Positions 28,914 through 37,698 of a stretch of 58,579 nucleotides of DNA are shown piece after piece. The notes beneath the pieces were generated by a model that saw only the letters and a program-made list of their open reading frames with translations, was not told the origin of the DNA and made no database searches. The stretch covers positions 1 through 58,579 of the forward strand of contig NZ_LIPT01000018.1 of the NCBI RefSeq assembly GCF_001418225.1, read 5' to 3'. The DNA comes from Pannonibacter indicus. Its GTDB lineage: Bacteria > Pseudomonadota > Alphaproteobacteria > Rhizobiales > Stappiaceae. A program made the translations under genes and the position numbers. Each line of letters begins with the position of its first letter. Position 1 is the first letter of the stretch.

Positions 28914-30523
28914 TAGGCGTTCTCCGTGTTCAGCAGGCGGATGGGCGTCAGGGCGAGGATCTTTATGTCGAAGAAGATGGACCAGTTCTCGATGTAATAG
29001 AGGTCGAACTCGACACGCTTCTGGATCTTCTCCGGCGTATCCACCTCGCCGCGCCAGCCGTTGATCTGGGCCCAGCCGGTGACACCCGGTTTCACCTTGT
29101 GGCGGGCGAAGTAGCCGTAGACCACCTCATCCCACGTCTGGTCATTGGTGTGGGCATTGACCGCATGCGGACGCGGGCCGACGAGGGAGAGGGTACCTGC
29201 CAGCACGTTGAAGAGCTGCGGCAGTTCATCGATGGAAGAGCGGCGGATGAAGCGGCCCACCCTGGTGACGCGCGGGTCGCCTTTGGTCACCACCTTCTTT
29301 GCGGCCGGGTCTGCCATGTCATGGAACATCGAACGGAACTTCAGCACGTCGATGATCTCGTTGTTGAAACCATAGCGCTTCTGGCGGAACAGCACCGGGC
29401 CGCGGCTGTCGAGCTTGATGGCAATGGCGGTCGCCAGCATCACCGGGGACAGGGCAATGATGGCAAGGCTTGCCACCACCACATCGAATACCCGCTTGGC
29501 CACCATGTCCCAGTCGGTGATGGGCTTTTCGACCACATCGACGAAAGGTACCGCCCCAATGAAAGAGGAGGCGCGGTTGCGGAAGCGCATCTTCTCCGTA
29601 TGAGCGGAGAGGCGGATGTCGATGGGCAGCACCCAGAGCTTGCGCAGAAGCTCAAGAACGCGCTTTTCGGCGCGCAGCGGAATACAGACGATCAGCATGT
29701 CGATGCGGGCGCGGCGGCCAAATTCCACCAGTGCATCGATGTTGCCCAGCTTCGGATACCCGGCCACCACTTCCGGCGAGCGGTCATTGGCGCGGTCATC
29801 AAAGATGCCGCAGATGCGGATGTCATTGCCGCTCTGGCTTTCCAGTTCATGGATAAGATCAGCGGCGGCCTGGCCTCCGCCGACGATGACCGCTCGCCGT
29901 TCGAGCCGGCCTGAGCGGATCCAGGCGCTGACGAGCCGCGACAGGATGAGGCGGCTGACAACCAGTCCAAACAGACCCGAAGCATACCAGAGACCGGCGG
30001 CCTGCGGCGCGATATGGCGCGGCAGGTCAGTCGTCACGAAGGCGATAGCGAACATTGCCAGGACCAGCGTCCAGCCACCGGCAATACGTCCGGTCTGGGC
30101 GAGGCCCGAGCGCAGGACGCGGACCTGATAGGCATCAAAGCCCTGAAAGAAGGCAAGGGTGAAGAAGACCGCGGCCGCGACGGCGCCGAACGTCAGCGCG
30201 GTGAAGGGCGTGCCGGAGAAACTGAGGCTGGCAAAGCCCGTGGCGGCGGCGATGATGACATCGAGCAACCGGACCGAGCCTTCGAGCACCGGCTGGGAGA
30301 TGCCGTCACTGCGCAGGCTGCGGGCGATTTCTTCGGCCGCAGGCGAAAGCATGGTGCCGGAGGTGCTGCCGGCCCGGCTGGCGTCTGCGGCGGTATCCGA
30401 GCGCCGCAGCTCTTCTGCGAGCCGCTTGCGCAGGCTCTCGGCATCATCTGCAACTCTTGCCGGTCCTTCCAGAGGAGCGGCGGCGGCCTGGGACAAGGGA
30501 GGAGTCGTGGAATCGGTCGTCAT
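28910..30523 (-). CDS. Polyprenyl glycosylphosphotransferase (priming sugar transferase)
   Basis: A 537-residue inner-membrane enzyme expected to transfer a sugar phosphate from a nucleotide sugar to undecaprenyl phosphate, the first step of polysaccharide unit assembly. N-terminal membrane helices are followed by a nucleotide-binding-like domain (RRAVIVGGGQAAADLIHELE). The C-terminal catalytic domain has KRVFDVVVASLAIIALSPVM, FRQKRYGFNNEIIDVLKFRS, RRSSIDELPQLFNVLAGTLS, LVGPRPHA and KPGVTGWAQINGWRGE. It resembles ExoY, HfsE and UppE-type enzymes. Its ATG overlaps the GT4 stop by one base (TAATG). Confidence 0.92.
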   Translation of the reverse strand: MTTDSTTPPLSQAAAAPLEGPARVADDAESLRKRLAEELRRSDTAADASRAGSTSGTMLSPAAEEIARSLRSDGISQPVLEGSVRLLDVIIAAATGFASLSFSGTPFTALTFGAVAAAVFFTLAFFQGFDAYQVRVLRSGLAQTGRIAGGWTLVLAMFAIAFVTTDLPRHIAPQAAGLWYASGLFGLVVSRLILSRLVSAWIRSGRLERRAVIVGGGQAAADLIHELESQSGNDIRICGIFDDRANDRSPEVVAGYPKLGNIDALVEFGRRARIDMLIVCIPLRAEKRVLELLRKLWVLPIDIRLSAHTEKMRFRNRASSFIGAVPFVDVVEKPITDWDMVAKRVFDVVVASLAIIALSPVMLATAIAIKLDSRGPVLFRQKRYGFNNEIIDVLKFRSMFHDMADPAAKKVVTKGDPRVTRVGRFIRRSSIDELPQLFNVLAGTLSLVGPRPHAVNAHTNDQTWDEVVYGYFARHKVKPGVTGWAQINGWRGEVDTPEKIQKRVEFDLYYIENWSIFFDIKILALTPIRLLNTENAY

Positions 30524-31743
30524 TATGATCCCTGCTTGCTCGATCCCGCCAAAAGCGATGCGCTTTGCGCGAGGGAGGAAGTGGCTTCCGTGCTGGTGAC
30601 AGCAGGAATGCCAAGCAACTGATGATAAAAAGAAATGACAAGCTCCCCCATACGCTGTGCGGTGAAGGTGCTCATAATGCTTTGCCGCACTTCTGCGGTC
30701 TGGGCGCGGGCCCGCTCCGGACTGGCCATGACCGCGCGCATGGCACTGGCAAGGCGGCTGCTGCTGCCGGAATCGACGAGGCGGTCTGCATGAACGCCAA
30801 AGATCTCGGGAATGCCGCCGACCCGTGTCGCGACGATGGGCATGCCCGCGCCGATAGCCTCCAGAACCACATAGGGCATGGCCTCTGCACGGGAGGGCAC
30901 GACGACGCAGCGGCCCATGGCAAAGGCGCGGCGCGCTGGCATGGCACCTGTGAAGGTGATGCAATCTGCCAGGCCCAGCTGAGCGGCTCTGGCCTCGAAT
31001 TCGGCTCGTTGCGGGCCTTCCCCGGCAATGATGGCGCTGATCCTGCGTCCGGTCTGCAGTGTCAGGTCGTAGATGGCATCTATGAACAGGTCTGTGCCCT
31101 TGAGCTGGCGGAGCATACCGACATAGACAAAGTCTGCGGCATTGGCCTGCTGGGCAACCGGCTCGAAGTCTTCGCGGAGCAGACCGTTGTAAACAACCCT
31201 TGAGGGAACGCGCAGGGCGCCGATCTTGCTTTCATAGGCGGCCTTTTCGTAGTCGGCGACGAACAGCAACCCGTCGGTGAAGCGGTTCTGCAGGCGCTCA
31301 ATGGCGTGATAGATCCGCCCTTCGAATCTGTTCGGATCGTAGTGGAGACTGCCGCCGTGGGGCGAATAGACCCGCACCGGCCGGTGCTTGCGCCCGCGCA
31401 GCAGGGAGCCGATCAGCCGCACATAGGCCCCGCCCTTTGCGCCATGCCCGTGCAGTACATCCGGGGCAAGCGCGCGCACGCTGCCATAAAGACGGGCTGC
31501 TGCAGCGATATCCTGAAGGGTGAGGTGACGGCGCATGGCGAAACGGGTGACACCGAGTGCAAGATGCGGGCGAAGCCTGTCGAGAATGGCAAGGTCAAAG
31601 GCAGAGCCGGTGGAGGAATCGCAAACGAGCCCAACCTCGTGGCCGGCTGCGGCCTGGGCTTTTGCCAGATCATGAATATGCCGGATCGTCCCCCCGATCG
31701 GAGACCGGAGGCAATGCACGATCCGCAGCGTCTGCGAATTCAT
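30523..31743 (-). CDS. Glycosyltransferase family 4
   Basis: A 406-residue GT-B fold transferase that probably adds a sugar to the lipid-linked unit on the cytoplasmic side. The N-terminal domain begins IVHCLRSPIGGTIRHIHDLA. The C-terminal domain shows FVYVGMLRQLKGTDLFIDAI, IIAGEGPQRAEFEARAA and the nucleotide-binding stretch VVVPSRAEAMPYVVLEAIGA. The donor sugar cannot be told. It is the only ordinary glycosyltransferase in the locus, so the repeat unit is either short or completed by enzymes encoded elsewhere. Confidence 0.9.
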   Translation of the reverse strand: MNSQTLRIVHCLRSPIGGTIRHIHDLAKAQAAAGHEVGLVCDSSTGSAFDLAILDRLRPHLALGVTRFAMRRHLTLQDIAAAARLYGSVRALAPDVLHGHGAKGGAYVRLIGSLLRGRKHRPVRVYSPHGGSLHYDPNRFEGRIYHAIERLQNRFTDGLLFVADYEKAAYESKIGALRVPSRVVYNGLLREDFEPVAQQANAADFVYVGMLRQLKGTDLFIDAIYDLTLQTGRRISAIIAGEGPQRAEFEARAAQLGLADCITFTGAMPARRAFAMGRCVVVPSRAEAMPYVVLEAIGAGMPIVATRVGGIPEIFGVHADRLVDSGSSSRLASAMRAVMASPERARAQTAEVRQSIMSTFTAQRMGELVISFYHQLLGIPAVTSTEATSSLAQSASLLAGSSKQGS

Positions 31744-31846
31744 CTGAGACTCCCTGACCTCACACGGGCTCTCTTTACGGAACTCTCGTGTGGACAGGAA
31801 GCAAACTAAACCAAAGGGATGATTTCCAGGTTAATCGGCATCCGCC

Positions 31847-32404
31847 TCAGAATAATCTTTCGCGGACATGGATTGTGTCACCCGGACGTACGGGATCGGT
31901 GATGGGAACGCGGCCATTGAGGATCTCGCCATTGATCTGGCGCGTCAGATCCGCGCTGGCCTGTTCTGCCCGGGCCGAGAAGCCGCCGGCGGTTGCGATG
32001 GCGTTCTGAACGGTCATTCCGGGAACATAGGCGTATTGGCCGGCGGCCTGCACTTCGCCCATGACGAAGATGGGGCGGTACTGGTCAACCTCAACCGAAA
32101 CATTCGGATCGCGCAGGAAACCCTTGCGCAGTGAAGCTTCAATGGCCTTGGCAAGCTCCTGCTGCGTCTTGCCGCGGGCGGGAACGGACCCGATCAGAGG
32201 CATTGAAATATAACCCGCCTGATCGACCACATAGGTGTTGGACAGGTCATTCTGGCCAAAGACGATGATGCGCAGGCGGTCGCTGGAGTCGAGCCTATAG
32301 GGCTGTGTCAGGATTTCGTGAAAGGCAGATGGCGGGCGCTTGTAGCCGCTGCACCCGGCAAGGGTGAGGGCAATGGCAAAAGCTGCGAACAGGCGCGCGT
32401 ACAT
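31847..32404 (-). CDS. Polysaccharide export lipoprotein (Wza/HfsD-like, short form)
   Basis: A 185-residue lipoprotein with lipobox LTLAGC (C18), a Poly_export domain (RLDSSDRLRIIVFGQNDLSN, GYISMPLIGSVPARGKTQQE) and one SLBB-like segment (FVMGEVQAAGQYAYVPGMTV). It would form the periplasmic/outer-membrane exit channel for the polymer. It is much shorter than E. coli Wza, as is usual for exporters of this group in alphaproteobacteria. It heads the reverse-strand run and is divergent from the co-polymerase gene. Confidence 0.9.
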   Translation of the reverse strand: MYARLFAAFAIALTLAGCSGYKRPPSAFHEILTQPYRLDSSDRLRIIVFGQNDLSNTYVVDQAGYISMPLIGSVPARGKTQQELAKAIEASLRKGFLRDPNVSVEVDQYRPIFVMGEVQAAGQYAYVPGMTVQNAIATAGGFSARAEQASADLTRQINGEILNGRVPITDPVRPGDTIHVRERLF

Positions 32405-32485
32405 GACTTACTCCAGGCTGACACAGAGGCACATTCGCAAAACGTGGTTAATGGCACGTGAACGAATAAGCCTGCCGTCAGGGTG

Positions 32486-32511
32486 ATTAACTTTCATTTA
32501 TAAAGGTTAAT
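32486..32511. promoter_or_regulatory. AT-rich dyad in the divergent polysaccharide promoter region
   Basis: ATTAACTTT (32486-32494) and AAAGGTTAAT (32502-32511) form an imperfect inverted repeat in a very AT-rich stretch. It lies between the start codons of the export lipoprotein gene (32404) and the co-polymerase gene (32598). The remainder of this 193-base gap shows no gene. Confidence 0.45.
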
Positions 32512-32597
32512 TTCCATTTAGACTGGAAAGAGAGCTGTTTAATGGTTCACTTACCATGTTTTGTCATTGTCACTCTAACAAGTGTGGAGTGAGGTGC

Positions 32598-34904
32598 ATG
32601 GGCGGGTCGAAGGACATCTATCAGCCGCAGGATATGGCGCTGGATCTCGGCGGCCTGCTGCGTGCTATTGCCCGGTCCTTGCGCTGGCTGCTGCCGCTGA
32701 CGCTGATTGTGGCGGCGCTTGTCTTTGCCGGTTTGCAGTTCGTTCCGGAAAAATTCAAGGGCGAGGCACGGGTTCTGATCGAGACGGCCGATGCCCTGTT
32801 TCCCGGTGCCGCCCGCGGGGCGGAAGACGAGCGCGCGTTGCTGGACAGCCAGGGCGTTGCCAGCCAGGTGCAGCTTCTGACATCCGTGGATCTGGCCCGC
32901 CGTGTTGCGCAGCGGATGAACCTGGCATCCGTGCCGGAGTTCAAGGCCGAGACGCAGGCAGGAACCTTGCAGCAGCTGCTGATCAGCATCGGCCTGTCTC
33001 CCAGCCCGTCGCGCATTTCGGCCGAAGAGCGCCTGCTCCGCCATTTTGCCCGCAATCTCGACGTCTACCGGGTGGAAGGCTCGCGGGTGATCGCGGTCGA
33101 ATATTCCGCCAAGAGTGCGGTTCTGGCAGCTGAAATCGCCAATGCCGTGGTGGACGAGTATCTGCAGATGCAGTCCGCCGCCAAGCGGGAGAGCCGCGCC
33201 GCTGCAGCGTCTGCGTTGGAGCCGCAGATCCGCCGCATGACACAAGAGGTGCAGACCGCACGCAAGGCCGTGGAAGATTTCCGGGCCAAGGCTGACCTCC
33301 TGACCGGCGCCGGCGACCGGACGCTCAACGAACTTCAGCTCTCCGAGATCAGCTCCCAGCAGTCTTCTGCACAGGCTGCAGAAGCCGAGGCGGCCGCCAA
33401 GGCCGCGCAGCTGCGCAGGCTGCTGGACACTGGCGGCTCGCTGGAAGGGGCGAGCGAGGTGCTCAATTCAGGCTTGATTCAGCGTTTGCGGGAGCGTCAG
33501 GTAGAAATTCAGTCGCGGGTTGCCGAACTGTCCACGACGCTTCTGCCCGGTCACCCGCAGATCCGCGCTCTGACGTCGCAGCTCGCTGACTATGACGCGC
33601 AGATCCGTTCCGAGGCGCGCAAGATCCTGACCGGACTGGAAAATGACGCGGCGGTGGCAAAGCAGCAGGCGGCTGCCTTGAAGAGCCGGGTTGAGGAGCT
33701 GAAGGCTGCGGCTGCGCGCTCCAGCGCCGATCAGGTGCGCCTGCGTGAGCTGGAGCGCGAAGCTGATGCGCGGGCGGTGCAGCTGGACGCGCTCATGGCG
33801 AGCTATCGCAACGCGGACACGGGCCGCAATGCGGAGACGCTGCCGGCCGATGCCCGCGTGATTTCGCGGGCAGGCGTGCCCATCGAGCCCTATTCGCCGA
33901 AGATCGGCCTTTTCACATTCATCTCGGCTCTTGCCACCTTCCTGCTGGGCTGTGCGATTGTCATCCTGCGTGAATTCCTCTCCGGTGACGCGCTGAAGCC
34001 TGTGAACGAAGCAGAGGCCTACACGGCTCCTGTCATCCTGCGTGGCCCGGAGGCGGAACCGGAAGATCTGCAGCCGGAAGACCTTCGTCAAGGCCAGTTG
34101 CCGGAAACGGACCCTGCCGAAGAGGTTCAGGAGAGGATGACCGCAGAAGAGCAAGACGAAGACCGTTTTGCTGAAACCGGGTCCGATGAGCGGCTGTTGC
34201 GCTTTCCGCCCGATGACGAAGGCCAGGGCGGTGAGGCCGAAGCGGCTGAAGCCGAGGTGTCCCGTCAGGCTGAGGCTGCTGGCAGCCTGCGTGCCGCCGC
34301 CAGTGCAGCATCCCTTGCCGCAACGCCCGTGATGGGCGGGGCTGACGCTGCCACTGAGGATGAAGCCGGCGAAACAGCGCCGCGCCGTGTTGCCGTTGTT
34401 GCGCTGACGGATGCGGAACTGTCTCACGATTTTGCCTTCCGGCTGGTCAGGGATCTGGCGGGCCATGAAGATGAGCGCGCGCTGCTGGTCGAGGTTTTCC
34501 CCGAGAGCGAAGATCCCGGCGCGGCGCCCGGCTTTGCCGATCTGGTCTTCGGCAAGGCTTCTTTCTCGTCCGTGATTTACCGGGATGCCGGATCACGCGC
34601 GCATATCATCGAGGCGGGCCGTCCGGCTCTGAGCGATGATGTGGTCGACGAACGCTTCCCGCTGGTGCTGGACGCCATCGACGCCACCTATGACCGGATC
34701 GTTGTTGATCTCGGCAAATTCACTGAAACGGCGGCAGCTGCCCATATGCTTCGCTTTGCCGATGAGGTGGTGGTGACGGTCCCGGCGGACATTCAGCCGC
34801 GCATTCTGGCCGAACGGCTGGATCTGATCGCCTCGCAGACGGATGCCGACGTGCGGGTGAAGCGTATCCGCCGGCGCAAGGGGACCGGGGAAGCTGCTGC
34901 CTGA
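32598..34904 (+). CDS. Polysaccharide co-polymerase (Wzz/GumC family) fused to a degenerate tyrosine-kinase-like domain
   Basis: A 768-residue inner-membrane protein. The first membrane helix is about residues 28-50 (LPLTLIVAALVFAGLQF), followed by a large periplasmic coiled-coil region and a second helix about 436-460 (FISALATFLLGCAIVIL). A Glu/Ala-rich linker (about 475-590) leads to a C-terminal domain similar to BY-kinases (GFADLVFGKASFSSVIYRD, DRIVVDLGK). The Walker A position reads VVALTDAELSHDFAF with no GKS/GKT, and there is no Tyr cluster at the end. It would set chain length and gate export. I chose the ATG at 32598, with GGAG at 32586. Confidence 0.88.
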   Translation: MGGSKDIYQPQDMALDLGGLLRAIARSLRWLLPLTLIVAALVFAGLQFVPEKFKGEARVLIETADALFPGAARGAEDERALLDSQGVASQVQLLTSVDLARRVAQRMNLASVPEFKAETQAGTLQQLLISIGLSPSPSRISAEERLLRHFARNLDVYRVEGSRVIAVEYSAKSAVLAAEIANAVVDEYLQMQSAAKRESRAAAASALEPQIRRMTQEVQTARKAVEDFRAKADLLTGAGDRTLNELQLSEISSQQSSAQAAEAEAAAKAAQLRRLLDTGGSLEGASEVLNSGLIQRLRERQVEIQSRVAELSTTLLPGHPQIRALTSQLADYDAQIRSEARKILTGLENDAAVAKQQAAALKSRVEELKAAAARSSADQVRLRELEREADARAVQLDALMASYRNADTGRNAETLPADARVISRAGVPIEPYSPKIGLFTFISALATFLLGCAIVILREFLSGDALKPVNEAEAYTAPVILRGPEAEPEDLQPEDLRQGQLPETDPAEEVQERMTAEEQDEDRFAETGSDERLLRFPPDDEGQGGEAEAAEAEVSRQAEAAGSLRAAASAASLAATPVMGGADAATEDEAGETAPRRVAVVALTDAELSHDFAFRLVRDLAGHEDERALLVEVFPESEDPGAAPGFADLVFGKASFSSVIYRDAGSRAHIIEAGRPALSDDVVDERFPLVLDAIDATYDRIVVDLGKFTETAAAAHMLRFADEVVVTVPADIQPRILAERLDLIASQTDADVRVKRIRRRKGTGEAAA

Positions 34905-34939
34905 TACGCCCCTTTGGGATGTAATGCGGCCGCAGGCCT

Positions 34940-36217
34940 TCATCCCGTCAGGCGGCGGAGCGCAGCTGCAAACCGCCGGACAGCCCGGACGCCGGTCCAC
35001 AGAGCAGGGGTTTGACGCAGCCGTCGCACCAGCGTGCGCCGGATATCCAGAACCAGCCTGATCAAGCGCCCGCGCATGTCCGCCGCCAGAACAAGATCGC
35101 AGAGCGGCTCTGGCTGGGTCCAGGGGTGCTTGTAGCGCTCGTCTCCAAGCCCGAGGTCCAGTGTCCGGATGGCCGGGTCTTCGCAGCACGCCGCAATGAG
35201 GCTTGAGAGAAGAACGATGCCGGGACTGAACTGGGCGTGGCTGCCGGTGCCGATGCTGTTGGCATAGGCGTAGCATGTGTTTCCGGAAAGGCCCGAAAGA
35301 TAGGCCGCAAGAACCTCGCCTTCTGCCTCCAGCACCTTGATCTGTAGCGCCGGGAAGGATTTGCCCGCCCCTTCCAGCAGCAGCTTGCGCAGAAAGGCCC
35401 GTTGGCCCGGGGCGGAAAAGCCGCTGGGGATGCCGGTCTGCCGGGCGCGTTCCTGCCGCTGGCTGATCAGGGTGTCGAGCCCTGCCTCGATCTCTGCGGC
35501 CGTCTCCAGCGTGCGGACGGCAAAGCCGGGAAGGGCTTCCAGCGCCTTCTGCTTGCGCGCGTCCTTCTTGCGGCTGTCCTTGGACTGCAGGCGCGTCCTC
35601 AGCGTTGCGTAAGGCTCCGCCACCGCGCCACGGAAGACGGCATCCTTGGCAGGTGTGCCCTGGTGGGCGAGCGGGTGCGGGCGGCCCTCCCAGGTGAGGG
35701 GAATGTTGCGCAGGTCAACCAGACTGGCACCGGCCTCCCTTGCCGCCTGCAGCAGCAAGCGGGACAGCTCAACCGGATCAGCGGCGGCATAGGCATCGGC
35801 CCGCCACAGGCCTGTGTTCTGGTTGCCCTGCTGCCAGCCCATCCACTCCAGCACCGTGGCTCCGCCGCGCCTGTTGAGAGCCAGCGGAAGGATCATCGCA
35901 GGCCCTGAGGCATCTTCGCGGATGATGATCAGGGGCCTGACGCCCAGAGCGCTGCCCACATGCACATGCCAGGCCTCAAGCCAGTCGAAACGCTGATAGT
36001 GGCTGTAGATCCCTGCCGCCTGAAGCTGCAGCCAGCGGCTGCGGGCTTCTCCGAGGTTCTGGACAACAGTCAGGGCCGGAGAATTTGCGGGCACAGGCAA
36101 AGGTGCGGCCGGAGAGGTGGGAAACTCCGTCCGGTCAATGGATCTTGCTGCTGTTCCGGCTGACCGGTGCATGCCCATTGGCCTTCTGTCTGCGTCATGT
36201 TGCCTGAGCCGTAGCAT
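34940..36217 (-). CDS. FemAB/GNAT-type acyltransferase (CelD/HfsK-like)
   Basis: A 425-residue protein of the GNAT acyltransferase group often annotated as cellulose-biosynthesis CelD or FemAB-like. The signature is a double-GNAT layout with SHYQRFDWLEAWHVHVGSAL and RPLIIIREDASGPAMILPLA near the start, and CYAYANSIGTGSHAQFSPGI with DLGLGDERYKHPW near the end. In Caulobacter a protein of this type, HfsK, modifies holdfast polysaccharide. The basic C-terminus (RRLRQTPALW, RRFAAALRRLTG) may bind membrane. Position beside the deacetylase gene suggests both modify the same polymer. In-frame ATGs at 36178 and 36172 are alternative starts. Confidence 0.82.
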   Translation of the reverse strand: MLRLRQHDADRRPMGMHRSAGTAARSIDRTEFPTSPAAPLPVPANSPALTVVQNLGEARSRWLQLQAAGIYSHYQRFDWLEAWHVHVGSALGVRPLIIIREDASGPAMILPLALNRRGGATVLEWMGWQQGNQNTGLWRADAYAAADPVELSRLLLQAAREAGASLVDLRNIPLTWEGRPHPLAHQGTPAKDAVFRGAVAEPYATLRTRLQSKDSRKKDARKQKALEALPGFAVRTLETAAEIEAGLDTLISQRQERARQTGIPSGFSAPGQRAFLRKLLLEGAGKSFPALQIKVLEAEGEVLAAYLSGLSGNTCYAYANSIGTGSHAQFSPGIVLLSSLIAACCEDPAIRTLDLGLGDERYKHPWTQPEPLCDLVLAADMRGRLIRLVLDIRRTLVRRLRQTPALWTGVRAVRRFAAALRRLTG

Positions 36218-36286
36218 TGCACCAAAGGCTGAAAAAAGTGTACCAAGGGCCAGAAGGCCGAAGCGGCCGGGAGAACGGCAACGGGA

Positions 36287-37369
36287 ATGAGCCAGCGGCG
36301 GCAGTTATTCGATACGGGGTTCTGGCTGCTTCGCCGCAGCAGGCTTGGCCATGTGCTGGCGCCATTCACTCAGGGTTGTGGCCTGATCTTCACCCTTCAC
36401 CGAGTGCGTGCGGCCAGTCAGGACCCGTTCCAGCCGAACCGACATCTTGAAATCACGCCGGAATTTCTCGCTCAGGTGATCGAGCGTGTCCGCTCCCGCG
36501 GCTACAAGTTCGTTTCCATGGAAGAGGCCGTCGACCGGCTGAGGCTCTGCTTCGGGCAGGAACGCTACGCTGTGCTGAGCTTTGACGACGGTTACCGGGA
36601 CAATCTGACGGTCGCCTATCCGCTGCTCAGGCAGATGGGGGTTCCGTTCACCCTGTTCCTGACGTCGGGCTTTCTTGACCGGACCTCGGAGCTCTGGTGG
36701 ATCGCGCTGGAGCGGATGATTGCCGCTCAGGACGTGCTGCATTTTGCCGCGAGAGGGGAGGCCTCGCTCATTCCCTGCGCCACGCTGGAGGAGAAGCAGG
36801 CCTGTTATGCTGCGATTGTCCAGCTTCTGACGGAAGAATTGGACGAAACCGGCCAGCGGGCCATGGTGCGCGAGCTTTGTGCGCTGAACGGCTTTGATCT
36901 CAGGGCACTGGCCGATGAGGAGATGCTGAGCTGGAATGAAGCGCGCAGTCTGGCACGAGATCCTCTGGTGAGCATCGGCGCCCATACGCATGATCACCAC
37001 GCATTGGCCCGCCTTCCGGAAGCGGAGGCCGAGAGCGATATCCGCCGGGGCATCGAGCGGATCGAGGATGAACTGGGCCGCCGGCCTGCCTTCATGGCCT
37101 ATCCCTATGGCGGCGCGGAGACCGCAGGCCTGCGCGAGGCGGCACTGGCCGCAGGGGCTGGCCTCAGGGCAGGGGTGACGACTGTTCCGGGCGTGCTCAA
37201 GTCCATTCACGCGCGTCAGCCCATGCTGCTGCCGCGCGTCTCGCTCAATGGGCATTTTCAGGGGCCGGAGGTGATCGACGAGTATCTGACCGGCGCCCCC
37301 TTTGCCCTCTACCGGGCGTTCCGGCAGGTCAGCCGCGCTTTTTCCCGCCGCGCTCCATCCACCAGATGA
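36287..37369 (+). CDS. Polysaccharide deacetylase (NodB fold)
   Basis: A 360-residue carbohydrate esterase family 4 enzyme expected to remove N-acetyl groups from amino sugars. Motif 1 is SFDDG (98-102) with the catalytic Asp and a metal Asp, motif 2 is HTHDH (233-237) with the metal histidines, and motif 3 lies in FMAYPYGGAE. No clear signal peptide is seen, so it may act inside the cell. Caulobacter HfsH, which deacetylates holdfast, is of this type. It is divergent from the acyltransferase gene (69 bases apart). Its last 41 bases overlap the DUF2842 gene on the other strand. Confidence 0.9.
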   Translation: MSQRRQLFDTGFWLLRRSRLGHVLAPFTQGCGLIFTLHRVRAASQDPFQPNRHLEITPEFLAQVIERVRSRGYKFVSMEEAVDRLRLCFGQERYAVLSFDDGYRDNLTVAYPLLRQMGVPFTLFLTSGFLDRTSELWWIALERMIAAQDVLHFAARGEASLIPCATLEEKQACYAAIVQLLTEELDETGQRAMVRELCALNGFDLRALADEEMLSWNEARSLARDPLVSIGAHTHDHHALARLPEAEAESDIRRGIERIEDELGRRPAFMAYPYGGAETAGLREAALAAGAGLRAGVTTVPGVLKSIHARQPMLLPRVSLNGHFQGPEVIDEYLTGAPFALYRAFRQVSRAFSRRAPSTR

Positions 37370-37541
37370 TCGCGCCTGCCGGAATGACCCAGACCAGACC
37401 GGCAATGACAAAATAGATCATCCGCACCGTGTTGGACGACTGCTGCAGCGTCATGTCGCCGATGACCATGGCGGTGAGCGCATAAACGACAACAAAGATC
37501 ACCAGCAGCACCATGCCGATGAATTTCCGCAATGAAGGCAT
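37329..37541 (-). CDS. DUF2842 family small membrane protein
   Basis: A 70-residue protein with two membrane helices (FIGMVLLVIFVVVYALTAMV and MIYFVIAGLVWVIPAGAIIW) and a basic end WMERGGKKRG. This matches DUF2842, a small alphaproteobacterial family without known function. The ATG at 37541 has AGGAGAGA upstream. It is divergent from ctaA, and its 3' end overlaps the deacetylase gene tail-to-tail by 41 bases. Confidence 0.85.
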   Translation of the reverse strand: MPSLRKFIGMVLLVIFVVVYALTAMVIGDMTLQQSSNTVRMIYFVIAGLVWVIPAGAIIWWMERGGKKRG

Positions 37542-37698
37542 GAACCGGTCTCTCCTCTGGCCTGCCCCTGTGTGATCCTTGCAGCGATTGCGCGCAGCGT
37601 CGCAATGTCGCAATAAGGAAAACCCCGCAGGCCGCAGCTTGCTCTCCTTAGGGCGGACCTATATCCCAAGCGGTCAAAGGTCAAATCCGGAAGGCGAC

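Noticed and set aside
37579-37698. Longer N-terminus for ctaA
   Set aside because: The stretch overlaps the DUF2842 leader and lacks similarity; GGAAGG marks the ATG at 37699.
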